Origin: Leptolyngbya sp. SIOISBB
GTDB lineage: Bacteria; Cyanobacteriota; Cyanobacteriia; Phormidesmidales; Phormidesmidaceae
NCBI GenBank assembly: GCA_010671905.1
Contig: JAAHII010000001.1
Location: forward strand, 4,030,001 to 4,094,000
Direction of reading: 5' to 3'
Length of the DNA: 64,000 bases
Part shown: piece by piece, positions 57,022 to 64,000 of the stretch
How positions within the stretch are numbered: the first letter of the stretch is position 1
Layout: each line of letters begins with the position of its first letter
Translations under genes and position numbers: made by a program
Notes under the pieces: model-generated
Told to the model about the DNA's origin: nothing
What the model saw: the letters and a program-made list of their open reading frames with translations, nothing else
Database searches by the model: none

Positions 57022-57747
57022 CTAGAGCTCAACACAAGCCTTCAGGTGACTGCACTCTCCTGCCAGATGTTGCCAAATTTGTATTCTCTTCGGTGCTAAA
57101 ATCCCAGTCGTGGGCACAAGCTACCATTGGTGCGCTCTAAGCGTTGGGTCAAGGCTTTGCTGACCTCATGGATAACTTACATCGGGGAGTTCTGCTCATA
57201 GCCCTGCCCAGCATCTGTTTGCCAGCGGTGACAGGCTGTTGCAACCTCCGTATTTATGATTAATGCGGCAGCTAAATCATCGCGATGTTTGCCGATACGA
57301 CCGCCGATACGACCACTGAGCCACAAACCACTGTCTTTGGCCAAACTCAAAGCGATCCAGCAATCCCCTGCCGTCTACTCATCGGGGTCACAGTGCTACT
57401 GCTTTTTGGGCCAAAGGAGCACCACTCATCGGCATTCATCACCTTGCTATCTACCCGTGTGAACTTCGCCATTGTGAATCAATTGGGCTGGCTGGCAGCC
57501 GGACGACACTGACACAGGGGTTGTCAGTCACACCAGTGATGCGTGGTAGGCCCCGGAGACGGCTCCCTTCGGGATGGCATTGAAGGATCGTCTGAACTGG
57601 TTCGGGGGCAATTGGACGACGATAGTAGAGGGGGGCAAACGTCTCGCTGAAAGTTTGTTTGCCGTCAGAGCAACGGGAGCGTTGGGAGCCGTTACTGGTT
57701 TTGCCGTGTTAATGAGGTTTCGGATGACCGCATAGAGGACATTTCAT
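57022..57747 (-). pseudogene. Degenerate IS1-family transposase
   Basis: On the minus strand, broken frames read MKCPLCGHPKPH-stop-HGKTSNGSQRSRC, then FSETFAPLYYRRP and RLRGLPRITGVTD. Further on they read GDCWIALSLAKDSGLWLSGR, then DDLAAAL and TDAGQGYE, and last TQRLERTNG. This matches IS1-type transposases: the zinc-finger N-terminus (CPxCG, GSQRxxC), the helix-turn-helix (LRGIARVTGV) and the DDE domain with WxxL..TG, TD..GYE and RLERxNG. The segments need several frameshifts and contain stops and a tandem 12-bp duplication at 57291-57314 (GCCGATACGACC). The element is dead. Terminal repeats were not found. Confidence 0.82.
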
Positions 57748-58007
57748 TGGGGATGAAAGCAATCAACTTATGATCTAGGTTGAGCAAACCCACACTTCAT
57801 TGATGCACGACCGCTAAATCCGTGAGCCTGTGGCCTGACAGGATATCGATTAATCGAGAGCGCTGCATTTAGAAATTGAGTTGAATCGCTGACTATCACC
57901 TTGCTGTCATAAGCGCTCCAAGGTAGCAAGGCGGCTCTCAAGCCTCGTTTAACTGTGTTCAAATTCACTTACGTGCTTAGGAGTTCACGGCCAAGGAGTC
58001 CTGTTAG

Positions 58008-58499
58008 TCACCAGCCCCAAGTACCTGAGCCCCCCTTAAAGGGGCCGACAATGTCGCTCGTAATCCAACCGCCGTAAAAATCCCCAGCTTGGGCTTGCAC
58101 TTGCTCATCATCGACGTAGCAGGCATCCATTTGGCTAGGGTAAACTGCAATGCAGTTGCGAATTGCCGCGAAGCGATCGGTAGGTTGCGGATAGCGCCAC
58201 ACAGCATTGTTAACGCGGCGATCTCCCACCACTAAATCAAAGTACTGCGCTGCCCCCTTCCACTCGCAGAATGTCGATCTCTGGGTCGCCTGCAGATAAT
58301 CCTGTTGCACATCTTCTAAAGGAATGTAGTAAACCGGTGGGTGGCTGGTCTCTAACACCCTGACCGTGCGCTGCGAATCCGCAATCGTCACGCTATTGAA
58401 TACGATCCGAATCCGCCGTGCAGAACTCTCGACTCGCGGTGGACGAGGATAATCCCACACCGATTCTTGACCCGGTTGAGGTTCAATTCGCTGCACCAT
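58008..58499 (-). CDS. DUF427 family protein
   Basis: The 163 residues match DUF427. The core reads ARRIRIVFNSVTIADSQRTV, then RVLETSHPPVYYIPLEDVQQ and STFCEWKGAAQYFDLVVG, with the C-terminal end WITSDIVGPFKGGSGTWGW typical of the family. DUF427 proteins have a beta-sandwich fold and no assigned biochemical role. The G/C-rich end (58030-58050) is native coding sequence and not an inserted repeat. Confidence 0.85.
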   Translation of the reverse strand: MVQRIEPQPGQESVWDYPRPPRVESSARRIRIVFNSVTIADSQRTVRVLETSHPPVYYIPLEDVQQDYLQATQRSTFCEWKGAAQYFDLVVGDRRVNNAVWRYPQPTDRFAAIRNCIAVYPSQMDACYVDDEQVQAQAGDFYGGWITSDIVGPFKGGSGTWGW

Positions 58500-58786
58500 A
58501 TGGATGGCTTCTCCTCACTTCATGCTTGACTAATGGCATTGTGGCACGGTTGTCCGGCCCCTTGCCTGCTCCAATCAAGCTAGTCCACGATGGCGATGAT
58601 GACGTCACCACAACTCAGCAACACTGGCTAAAAAATCTCATCCAACTTGAGAACTAGAGTTTGCATGTTCGGCAAAGATAAAACTTGCAATTTGGCCATG
58701 ATTTAACTACGAAAAACTAAAACAATATTCTGATTACCCAGAAAGTTTTGTAAGGTTATGTTGATCGCCTCTTAAAATCACCCCGC

Positions 58787-59371
58787 GTGACCAATTCCAA
58801 TTCCAACGAACCACAGATGGAACCCCTCAGTCGCGTCCAAATTTTGGTCGCGATGGGGGTTACAGCTCTGGTCTTGCTACTGGTAGCTCGCTTTTGGCTG
58901 CTGTTTGACTCCGTAGTCCTGCTGTCCGTAGAGTTTGATGTCGAGATTTTGCTGCTAGGACTCAGCATCGGTCTCGGTATCACGGGAGCCAGTGCGATCG
59001 CATATCAAATCTGGCCAGGGTATCGTCACAGTGCTGATATGTACCTCAAGTTAGTGCTACAACCCTTGCACTGGGGCGATCTAATTTGGATGGGATTGCT
59101 GCCTGGGCTCAGTGAAGAGCTGCTGTTTCGAGGGGTGATGCTCCCGGCGATCGGTCTCAATATCTATGGCGTGATATTTTCCAGCCTCTGCTTTGGGGTG
59201 CTGCATCTCAGTGGTTTACAGCAATGGCCATACGTGGTTTGGGCTACTGCTATTGGCTGTGTCCTTGCCATGAGTGCCCTGTTATCAGGCAACCTGCTAG
59301 TACCGATTTTGGCGCATACGACAACCAACCTGATCGCTAGCTTATTTTGGAAGGCTAAGTACAATTCTTGA
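58787..59371 (+). CDS. CPBP family intramembrane metalloprotease
   Basis: The 194 residues (GTG start; ATG 58817 is an alternative) contain about five hydrophobic helices. The CPBP motifs are all present: LPGLSEELLFRGVMLP (EExxxR), SLCFGVLHLSG with a His and the AHTTTNLIASLFW site. The family includes prenyl-protein processing (Rce1-like) and bacteriocin-immunity relatives. The substrate here is unknown. In cyanobacteria several copies per genome are usual. Confidence 0.86.
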   Translation: MTNSNSNEPQMEPLSRVQILVAMGVTALVLLLVARFWLLFDSVVLLSVEFDVEILLLGLSIGLGITGASAIAYQIWPGYRHSADMYLKLVLQPLHWGDLIWMGLLPGLSEELLFRGVMLPAIGLNIYGVIFSSLCFGVLHLSGLQQWPYVVWATAIGCVLAMSALLSGNLLVPILAHTTTNLIASLFWKAKYNS

Positions 59372-59950
59372 GAGCTGACACGCTTCAGCATCTTCTCCTA
59401 GAGCACCGGTACAGAATATCGAAAACAGTTCAGGCAAACTACCAAGGCCCAACGAGGAATCAGGTACTTCAGATATCATCCTTTCAGAGAAAAATGGTGA
59501 GCATGAATACTTTACCGGTGCTCTAGCCATCATCGCTCTACCGACAAAACAGTTAGCACTCTGAGTTAGATGCATCGCAGCCCAAATTACTGACAGAACC
59601 CAAAGTGCGTCATATTTTATACATTGATCTGAGGATTTCACGAGTCTGCTCGTAAGCATCCTTCAAAATCACCCATATGACAGCATCTCTGGAGTCGGTG
59701 ATGGACTCAAGCCTCGGCCAGATGCCTGAATATCATAGATTTCTTGACAGCCTTGCTTAAAGATAAACAACCGCCAACGCTAGAGATAGAAGCATTTCAG
59801 GAAAATCACTCATCCCCCCGCTTCAGTAGATGGGCCTGCAATACCGGAAACCAACGAAAACCTCACAAAAGCACGGGATGTATATAAAGCTACCAAAAAG
59901 GTTGCTCGTATCAATACCCACATCTCATGCCTGGAAAATATACTGAGGCC
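59372..59950. other. Intergenic region containing a MITE-like element
   Basis: About 580 nt without a supported gene. The element at 59398-59526 is the only clear feature. The minus-strand frame at 59342-59659 crosses that element and is judged spurious. Confidence 0.5.
59398..59526. mobile_element. MITE-like element with 14-bp perfect terminal repeats
   Basis: CTAGAGCACCGGTA at 59398-59411 is exactly complementary to TACCGGTGCTCTAG at 59513-59526. The 129-bp interval has no coding capacity. Its ends can be read as C-TA-GAGCACCGGTA...TACCGGTGCTC-TA-G, that is with TA duplications as for IS630/mariner-type elements. The size is like that of the other MITE family (130 bp), but the sequence is different. 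It lies 27 nt after the CPBP gene. Confidence 0.65.
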
Positions 59951-60775
59951 ATGTCTATCTCAGTGGAAATTCGATACATGCTTTCTCATTTCGCCAAATC
60001 CGCAATGATCTTTGGTACTGCTGCTGGTTGTCTTTTGATGGCAGCCAGCAGTGCCAAGGCCTTTTCTTTTACGACTAACTTCACACCCACTGTGCGAGAT
60101 GCTGAAGATGACATTCTTCTGCAATCCGTTGAAGTTGATGGCAATATCATTGACTTTAGCGACTTGGCTGTAGTCAGCGGAGCCGACATCTTGTCGAATG
60201 AGCAAATTACGACTGATCCAACCAATAACCCTCAGAATCAAGGTGCAGCTAGTGCTGATGTTGTCGATAATTCCGCTAGTGGTGTTGCAATGGAACAGCT
60301 CACTCCCGGCGATGCCAATTCTGAAGCGGCGATTGTAAGCAACCTGAGTAGCCAAAACCTGGGCCACATTATCGATACTGAAGATTCAGGAATTTTTGAA
60401 ATTGAACTCAACTTCGACAAAGCCTTCAGCAGCCTGTTGTTTTGGGAACGTGGCCTCAATAGTGATCTCGGTGTTCGAATCGGCGGCAAAGAAATCATTC
60501 TGACACGTGACCTGTTTGAAGATGCAGGCTATGACCTCGATACAACAGAGATCAATAACAATCAGAATGTCGGTAGTTATGGTTTAGACTTAGCTGCTCA
60601 TGGACTCTCTGGTCAGTATACGAGCGCTGTCCTCTTTACCCGAGACGGATTTAATGGTCCTGACTTTAAGGTGGCTGGCGTTGCTGTTCCTGAGCCTGCA
60701 ACTGTTCTAGGTTTGACTGCGGTTGCAGGTGCTTTTGTTGCAAGCCGACGCCGCAAGAACGATCTCACTGCATAA
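59951..60775 (+). CDS. Exosortase-dependent surface protein (PEP-CTERM, XDP2-like)
   Basis: From ATG 59951 (frame open to 59927) the product has about 274 residues. A signal peptide ends at SSAKAF. The mature part is beta-rich and acidic, with the FDKAFSSLLFWERGLNSDLG block that I associate with cyanobacterial XDP2-type proteins. The C-terminus is a textbook sorting signal: VPEPAT, a hydrophobic helix (VLGLTAVAGAFVAS) and RRRKNDLTA. The protein should be exported, cleaved by an exosortase (EpsH-like, encoded elsewhere) and attached at the cell surface. Confidence 0.85.
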   Translation: MSISVEIRYMLSHFAKSAMIFGTAAGCLLMAASSAKAFSFTTNFTPTVRDAEDDILLQSVEVDGNIIDFSDLAVVSGADILSNEQITTDPTNNPQNQGAASADVVDNSASGVAMEQLTPGDANSEAAIVSNLSSQNLGHIIDTEDSGIFEIELNFDKAFSSLLFWERGLNSDLGVRIGGKEIILTRDLFEDAGYDLDTTEINNNQNVGSYGLDLAAHGLSGQYTSAVLFTRDGFNGPDFKVAGVAVPEPATVLGLTAVAGAFVASRRRKNDLTA

Positions 60776-60789
60776 GAGTTCCTAGACCA

Positions 60790-60822
60790 GAGGCGATTGA
60801 TTCCTTGAGTGATCGCCTCTTC
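60790..60822 (+). terminator. Intrinsic terminator after the PEP-CTERM gene
   Basis: GAGGCGAT pairs with ATCGCCTC around a 14-nt loop and is followed by TT. It lies 15 nt after the stop. Confidence 0.6.
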
Positions 60823-60842
60823 AAGAAAAATCATATAATCCA

Positions 60843-60880
60843 AAACTCTCGCTAGCTATCGTTGCTCTAGCGAGGGTTTT
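60843..60880. terminator. Bidirectional terminator between convergent genes
   Basis: AAACTCTCGCTAG (60843-60855) pairs with CTAGCGAGGGTTT (60867-60879) over 13 bp with one G-U pair and is followed by T on the plus strand and by A-rich sequence on the other side. It separates the PEP-CTERM gene from the ferredoxin gene on the minus strand. Confidence 0.75.
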
Positions 60881-60895
60881 GGATATCGGTGACGG

Positions 60896-61387
60896 TTAAG
60901 AGTCTGGGTGAGATGATTGCGACTTTGAGCGATCGCTCTGCTTCATCCGCTTGCGTTGCTCAGTGCGAGCCATGGCTTTATCTACCGGGAAGCCCGCGAT
61001 CGGAATGACCTGGTGCTGTCGCTCTTTTTCCAGCTGCTTGAGTTCAGTGTAATCGACCCAATGGATGCAATCTACTGGACAAGTATCGATGGCTTCTTGA
61101 ATAACGTCTTCGGTATCGCCATCTTGTTTGATGGCCCGGGCACGTCCGTAATCCGGCTCAATGTAGAAGGTGTTGCGGGCAACGTGGGCACAGTGACGAC
61201 AACCGATGCAAGTCAACTCATCGACATACACGCCTTGCTGTCGTAAAACCCCTCCAAGTTCGGGTTCAAACCCAGTACGGTCAGCCGCACCTCTTAGATC
61301 ACCACCTAACTCAGGTTCTAAACCACTTGGAGAGGTTTCAGAATACGTATCAGCTTCCGAAAAAGCTTTGTCAAAAGATTGGGGCAT
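60896..61387 (-). CDS. 4Fe-4S ferredoxin with duplicated N-terminal motif
   Basis: The 163 residues have a bacterial-type cluster: CIGCRHC and, 40 residues on, CPVDC. The spacing of one CxxCxxC and one CPxxC fits a single [4Fe-4S] site. The N-terminus has a duplicated motif G(L/F)EPELGG(D/V)LR (residues about 22-32 and 38-48). The C-terminal tail is basic. This class corresponds to Synechocystis Fed7 (Sll0662), implicated from memory in redox stress responses. It is the last gene of an operon with DUF2997 and Ycf35. Confidence 0.82.
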   Translation of the reverse strand: MPQSFDKAFSEADTYSETSPSGLEPELGGDLRGAADRTGFEPELGGVLRQQGVYVDELTCIGCRHCAHVARNTFYIEPDYGRARAIKQDGDTEDVIQEAIDTCPVDCIHWVDYTELKQLEKERQHQVIPIAGFPVDKAMARTEQRKRMKQSDRSKSQSSHPDS

Positions 61388-61407
61388 TAGACTCCCCCGA
61401 TTAACAA

Positions 61408-61797
61408 CTAAGCCCAGCGTTGAACAACGAGACGAATCGCTCCGTCTTCAGTAGTTTTATGCTCAGCCACTTGAAAGCCTTCCTGAGCAGTCGCTTCCAG
61501 AACAGTATGGAAGGCATATCGCTGGCTGATTTGATTAACAAAGCCATCAACGGAAAGGGGTTGTTGCCAATACTGCAAATCAGCAACCAACTCGTAATCC
61601 TTCGTATCAGGGTTCAAACGAAAGCCAATATCAAAACCATTAGACTGTTCAATGACAACTTCAGCAGTCTCGGCAGAGCCCTGATAACCGCGAACCGGAG
61701 AAGGACCGGATTTCCAATCAATGCCCAAATCAGTCAGAGCAGATTGCAAAGAAGAAAGATTGCGGATTTTAGTCCGAATTTGGCTAAAGTGTGACAT
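61408..61797 (-). CDS. ycf35: Ycf35/DUF1257 family protein
   Basis: The 129 residues match DUF1257/Ycf35, found in cyanobacteria and some algal chloroplasts. They begin MSHFSQIRTKIRNLSSLQSA, contain VVIEQSNGFDIGFRLNPDTK and DYELVADLQYWQQP, and end with a conserved GFQVAEHKTTEDGAIRLVVQ. The function is unknown. It stands 20 nt upstream of the ferredoxin gene and 27 nt downstream of the DUF2997 gene in one direction, so all three are probably co-expressed. Confidence 0.88.
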   Translation of the reverse strand: MSHFSQIRTKIRNLSSLQSALTDLGIDWKSGPSPVRGYQGSAETAEVVIEQSNGFDIGFRLNPDTKDYELVADLQYWQQPLSVDGFVNQISQRYAFHTVLEATAQEGFQVAEHKTTEDGAIRLVVQRWA

Positions 61798-61824
61798 ATT
61801 AACCGTGCTTAAACGAACGTTGGA

Positions 61825-62043
61825 CTATCCCCAGTCGCTATAGGTGGCCTGGTTTTCGGTATGCGCTGCCGACGATTGGTGAACAGTCTGAGCATAAAAA
61901 TCAGATGTCTGTTCGCGGCTGACGACATTACCCAGCTGTTCTTCGATCTTGTGAGTAACTTCTTCGCAAGACCGTCCAACAATGCCAGTCACCATCTCCT
62001 TGACACGACCGTCGGGATAGATGATGAATTCCAGGGTTTCCAT
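61825..62043 (-). CDS. DUF2997 family protein
   Basis: The 72 residues begin METLEFIIYPDGRVKEMVTG, the DUF2997 signature, followed by IVGRSCEEVTHKIEEQLGNV, an amphipathic helix. A polar tail ends with a Tyr-Ser-Asp-Trp-Gly. The protein is small, soluble and unassigned. It is the first gene of the DUF2997-Ycf35-ferredoxin operon. Confidence 0.84.
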   Translation of the reverse strand: METLEFIIYPDGRVKEMVTGIVGRSCEEVTHKIEEQLGNVVSREQTSDFYAQTVHQSSAAHTENQATYSDWG

Positions 62044-62434
62044 ACAGTGCTTCGGGGGATAAAAAGTTAAGTCAGTCTGAACGACTCAATACCTAGTCAA
62101 AAGCTGTTAGACAACTTTATCGTACTAAGGATCTTTGAACAGCAGCGAACCATCTCATAGCAAAAGTTTATGCAAATTATTGATGGCGAGAGTGCCTGCT
62201 TCCAATTAAAGGTAGTGTTACGTAATTTGTCTGTCAGCGTCAACTGATCAAGGATAATGGCAACACGAAAACCCAGGGTTTGGAGGTTTTCGGTCTCAAA
62301 AAGTTTGCAGTTCTTTACGTCCTGAAACACAAATCTGATGCTGCGGGTGATGGTTAAAGCGTTCCTGAAATTGTCTAGGTGGCGGCGGCGCGATCACCCG
62401 ATAATGAGGGACTGTGAAGTAAAGGGATACCTCT
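62044..62434. other. Divergent intergenic region
   Basis: About 390 nt lie between the DUF2997 gene and the BioU-like gene, with divergent starts, so two promoters are expected. No known operator was recognised. Confidence 0.35.
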
Positions 62435-63445
62435 ATGAATTCTCAGCAGATGGCGTCACAATCCTCCATTGTGGTTGGCGTGCTTGGCTTTGGTGGATTA
62501 GGACAAGCCGCCACTCGAGTGCTAATGCCCAAAACCGAAATGCAGTTAGTTGCCGCCGCCGACAAGCAAGGCTATGTTTACGATGTCCGTGGCCTAGAAC
62601 CACAAGCCTGTATTGAAGCTTATCGAGATCGTGGCTCAGTGGGGTACGTCGAACCCAGTGGTGTGCCCAGTCAGGACAGCATTGCCGACCTGATTCAGGC
62701 AGCGCCCGACGTCCAGGGGTACTTTTTAGCCTTACCTAACTTGCCCAATACCTTCATGGCCTCTGTCGTGCGGCAGTTCATCGAGTCAGGGTGGCAAGGG
62801 GTACTGGTCGATGCTTTGAAGCGCACCAGTGCAATGGAGCAAATTTGGGCCCTACGGGAAGACCTGAAGGCCGCTGGCATTACCTACATGACGGGCTGTG
62901 GCGCGACCCCTGGCCTCTTAACCGCTGCGGCCACTGTGGCCGCACAAAGTTATACCGAAATTCACAGTGTCAAAATCACCTTCGGAGTGGGCATCGCAAA
63001 CTGGGAAGCCTACCGGGCAACTATCCGCGAAGATATCGCCCATATGCCTGAGTACGATGTCGATTCGGCACGCGCTATGAGCGATGAAGAAGTGGCGACC
63101 TTGCTTGATCGCACCAACGGCATCCTGAAGTTGGAAAATATGGAGCATGCGGATGACTTCATGCTGGAGTTGGCGGGCATTTGCGATCGCGAGCAAGTCA
63201 CCGTCGGCGGCATCGTTGATACCCGCAATCCGAAGAAACCTCTCAGCACCAATGTGCAAGTCACCGGGCGCACCTTTGAGGGCAAAACTTCCACTCATAC
63301 TTTTACGCTCGGCGACGAAACCAGCATGGCTGCAAATGTCTGTGGTCCAGCCTTTGGCTATCTAAAAGCGGGCATATCTCTACATCAACGCGGTCAACCA
63401 GGTCTTTATACAGCGGCCGAGGTAATGCCACAGTTTGTTCGCTAA
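62435..63445 (+). CDS. bioU: Probable BioU, (S)-8-amino-7-oxononanoate synthase (suicide enzyme)
   Basis: The 336 residues resemble saccharopine dehydrogenase-like oxidoreductases: an N-terminal Rossmann start [22 protein letters not shown], and [18 protein letters not shown]. Cyanobacterial proteins of this kind include BioU (Synechocystis Slr0355), which donates the amino group of its own lysine to make the biotin intermediate DAPA. The VDALKRT segment holds a Lys at residue 129, or 124 if translation begins at the second Met (62450), equal to the catalytic Lys124 that I recall for BioU. The gene stands alone. Confidence 0.76.
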   Translation: MNSQQMASQSSIVVGVLGFGGLGQAATRVLMPKTEMQLVAAADKQGYVYDVRGLEPQACIEAYRDRGSVGYVEPSGVPSQDSIADLIQAAPDVQGYFLALPNLPNTFMASVVRQFIESGWQGVLVDALKRTSAMEQIWALREDLKAAGITYMTGCGATPGLLTAAATVAAQSYTEIHSVKITFGVGIANWEAYRATIREDIAHMPEYDVDSARAMSDEEVATLLDRTNGILKLENMEHADDFMLELAGICDREQVTVGGIVDTRNPKKPLSTNVQVTGRTFEGKTSTHTFTLGDETSMAANVCGPAFGYLKAGISLHQRGQPGLYTAAEVMPQFVR

Positions 63446-63805
63446 TCTACTCGTGAAACTCGGTGTAGAGCTCCCTCCTGTTTCTGGCATCATCATCTTT
63501 GGGAACTGGTCACCGAGTTTCTCTCGTTGGCGGCAATTAGTCGCCCCGTCTAGTCCTGACTTTTCCTACTAAGTCCTAGAACAACCAAATATCAAGGGTT
63601 CTGGGAGTGAAGGCAATTCTCAAAAAGAGGTGTCTATTGAGAATTGCCAACGAGCCTTTAGGCTTCCAGGGTGGTCAAATCCTGCCGGATTTTTCTCCCA
63701 AAAAGATAACGGGAAAAGTCAGGTCTAGTCGTATCGAATTGTTCAGTAGCGAATACAGCCACAGTCCACCCAAGATGTACGTCAGCCAAATCAGTCATGG
63801 GTTCT
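63446..63805. other. Intergenic region with MITE-like element
   Basis: About 360 nt upstream of the cation efflux gene. It is mostly occupied by the element at 63550-63728. The plus-strand frame at 63607-63825 crosses the element and ends inside the next gene, and is judged spurious. Confidence 0.5.
63550..63728. mobile_element. MITE-like element with internal hairpin
   Basis: CTAGTCCTGACTTTTCC (63550-63566) and GGAAAAGTCAGGTCTAG (63712-63728) are complementary at 16 of 17 positions, with TA next to each end. The 179-bp interval also contains a perfect 12-bp inverted repeat (GGCAATTCTCAA, 63612-63623; TTGAGAATTGCC, 63637-63648). It is non-coding. It is a third, unrelated TA-flanked element in this window. 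Confidence 0.6.
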
Positions 63806-64000
63806 ATGGCCGAATCCTCTTCTAAAGTATCCATTTACGCCGCTCTCGGAGCCAATATGGCGATCGCTAAGTTCGTCGGTGCGAGTGTGAGTGGCAGCTC
63901 CGCCATACTGTCTGAGGGCATCCATTCGGTGGTTGACTCAGTCAATGAAGTCTTGCTGTTGTATGGCCTCAAACAAAGCGAACAAGGACCTGACGAGTAC
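63806..64000 (+). CDS. Cation diffusion facilitator transporter, N-terminal part
   Basis: The frame from ATG 63806 (or 63797) is open to the window edge, giving 65 residues: MAESSSKVSIYAALGANMAI, AKFVGASVSGSSAILSEG, then IHSVVDSVNEVLLLYGL. The segment SSAILSEGIHSVVDSVNE is the second helix of CDF/ZnT-type metal efflux proteins, with the metal-site His and Asp. The gene should export Zn2+, Co2+, Fe2+ or Mn2+ against protons. The remainder lies beyond the window. Confidence 0.86.
   Translation, partial: MAESSSKVSIYAALGANMAIAKFVGASVSGSSAILSEGIHSVVDSVNEVLLLYGLKQSEQGPDEY

Noticed and set aside
58020-58060. C-run/G-run motif like the one in cobB, at first taken for a dispersed repeat
   Set aside because: It encodes the conserved C-terminus of the DUF427 protein (DIVGPFKGG...GW) and is native coding sequence.
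59342-59659. Minus-strand frame of 105 codons
   Set aside because: It runs through a MITE-like element and the end of the CPBP gene, with no conserved pattern.
63607-63825. Plus-strand frame of 72 codons
   Set aside because: It lies inside the MITE-like element and overlaps the start of the cation efflux gene in another frame.

Overview
This window is cyanobacterial. Direct markers are psaD (photosystem I) followed by trpE, PAM68, Ycf20 and Ycf35 family genes, a tocopherol cyclase, glucosylglycerol-phosphate phosphatase (stpA), a probable bioU, CHASE2, DUF928 and FecR envelope genes, and very frequent GCGATCGC (HIP1) octamers. StpA, which makes the compatible solute glucosylglycerol, and an Mrp Na+/H+ antiporter cluster suggest a salt-tolerant strain. 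The many sensor kinases and low gene density fit a large-genome, Leptolyngbya-like cyanobacterium, but that placement is inference.

Layout. 1-1668: 5'-complete sensor kinase running off the left edge (minus). 1.9-4.0 kb: PstS-like lipoprotein and a class II aldolase. 4.1-8.4 kb: seven-gene Mrp operon (minus), with mrpE frameshifted. 8.5-11.7 kb: beta-helix gene remnant, hpt, a GST, and a frameshifted cobB. 11.8-15.9 kb: a MITE, CHASE2 protein, DUF928 protein and stpA. 16.3-20.4 kb: two small genes, a YgjP-like metallopeptidase, tocopherol cyclase, tRNA-Asn and an NYN ribonuclease. 20.5-22.5 kb: frameshifted ECF-type ATPase, second MITE copy, UPF0367 and purE. 22.5-27.1 kb: ammonium transporter behind an NtcA box, and a DICT-GAF histidine kinase. 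27.4-30.8 kb: psaD, trpE and an FHA protein. 30.9-35.6 kb: HAD hydrolase, lipoprotein and Lhr-type helicase. 35.8-44.0 kb: a giant multi-PAS histidine kinase of about 2745 residues, broken by one base. 44.1-49.8 kb: ilvA, PAM68-rpsO, and Ycf20 with an RDD-HEAT-pentapeptide protein. 50-54.9 kb: an outer-membrane barrel protein facing two FecR-domain proteins. 55.1-58.5 kb: zinc-ribbon membrane protein, a ProA-like protein without the catalytic cysteine, an IS1 transposase relic and a DUF427 protein. 58.8-64 kb: CPBP protease, exosortase-dependent surface protein, DUF2997-Ycf35-ferredoxin operon, probable bioU, and the start of a cation efflux transporter.

Three themes link the genes. The first is ion and osmotic homeostasis (Mrp, StpA, cation efflux). 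The second is sensing (three histidine kinases, CHASE2, FHA). The third is the envelope (CHASE2/DUF928, the barrel protein plus FecR pair, the surface protein).

Four genes (mrpE, cobB, the ECF ATPase, the giant kinase) each carry one extra base in a short homopolymer. This points to assembly or sequencing error at least as much as to gene decay. Several short TA-flanked elements with terminal inverted repeats (MITE-like) sit between genes. I found no CRISPR array, prophage or intact insertion sequence.
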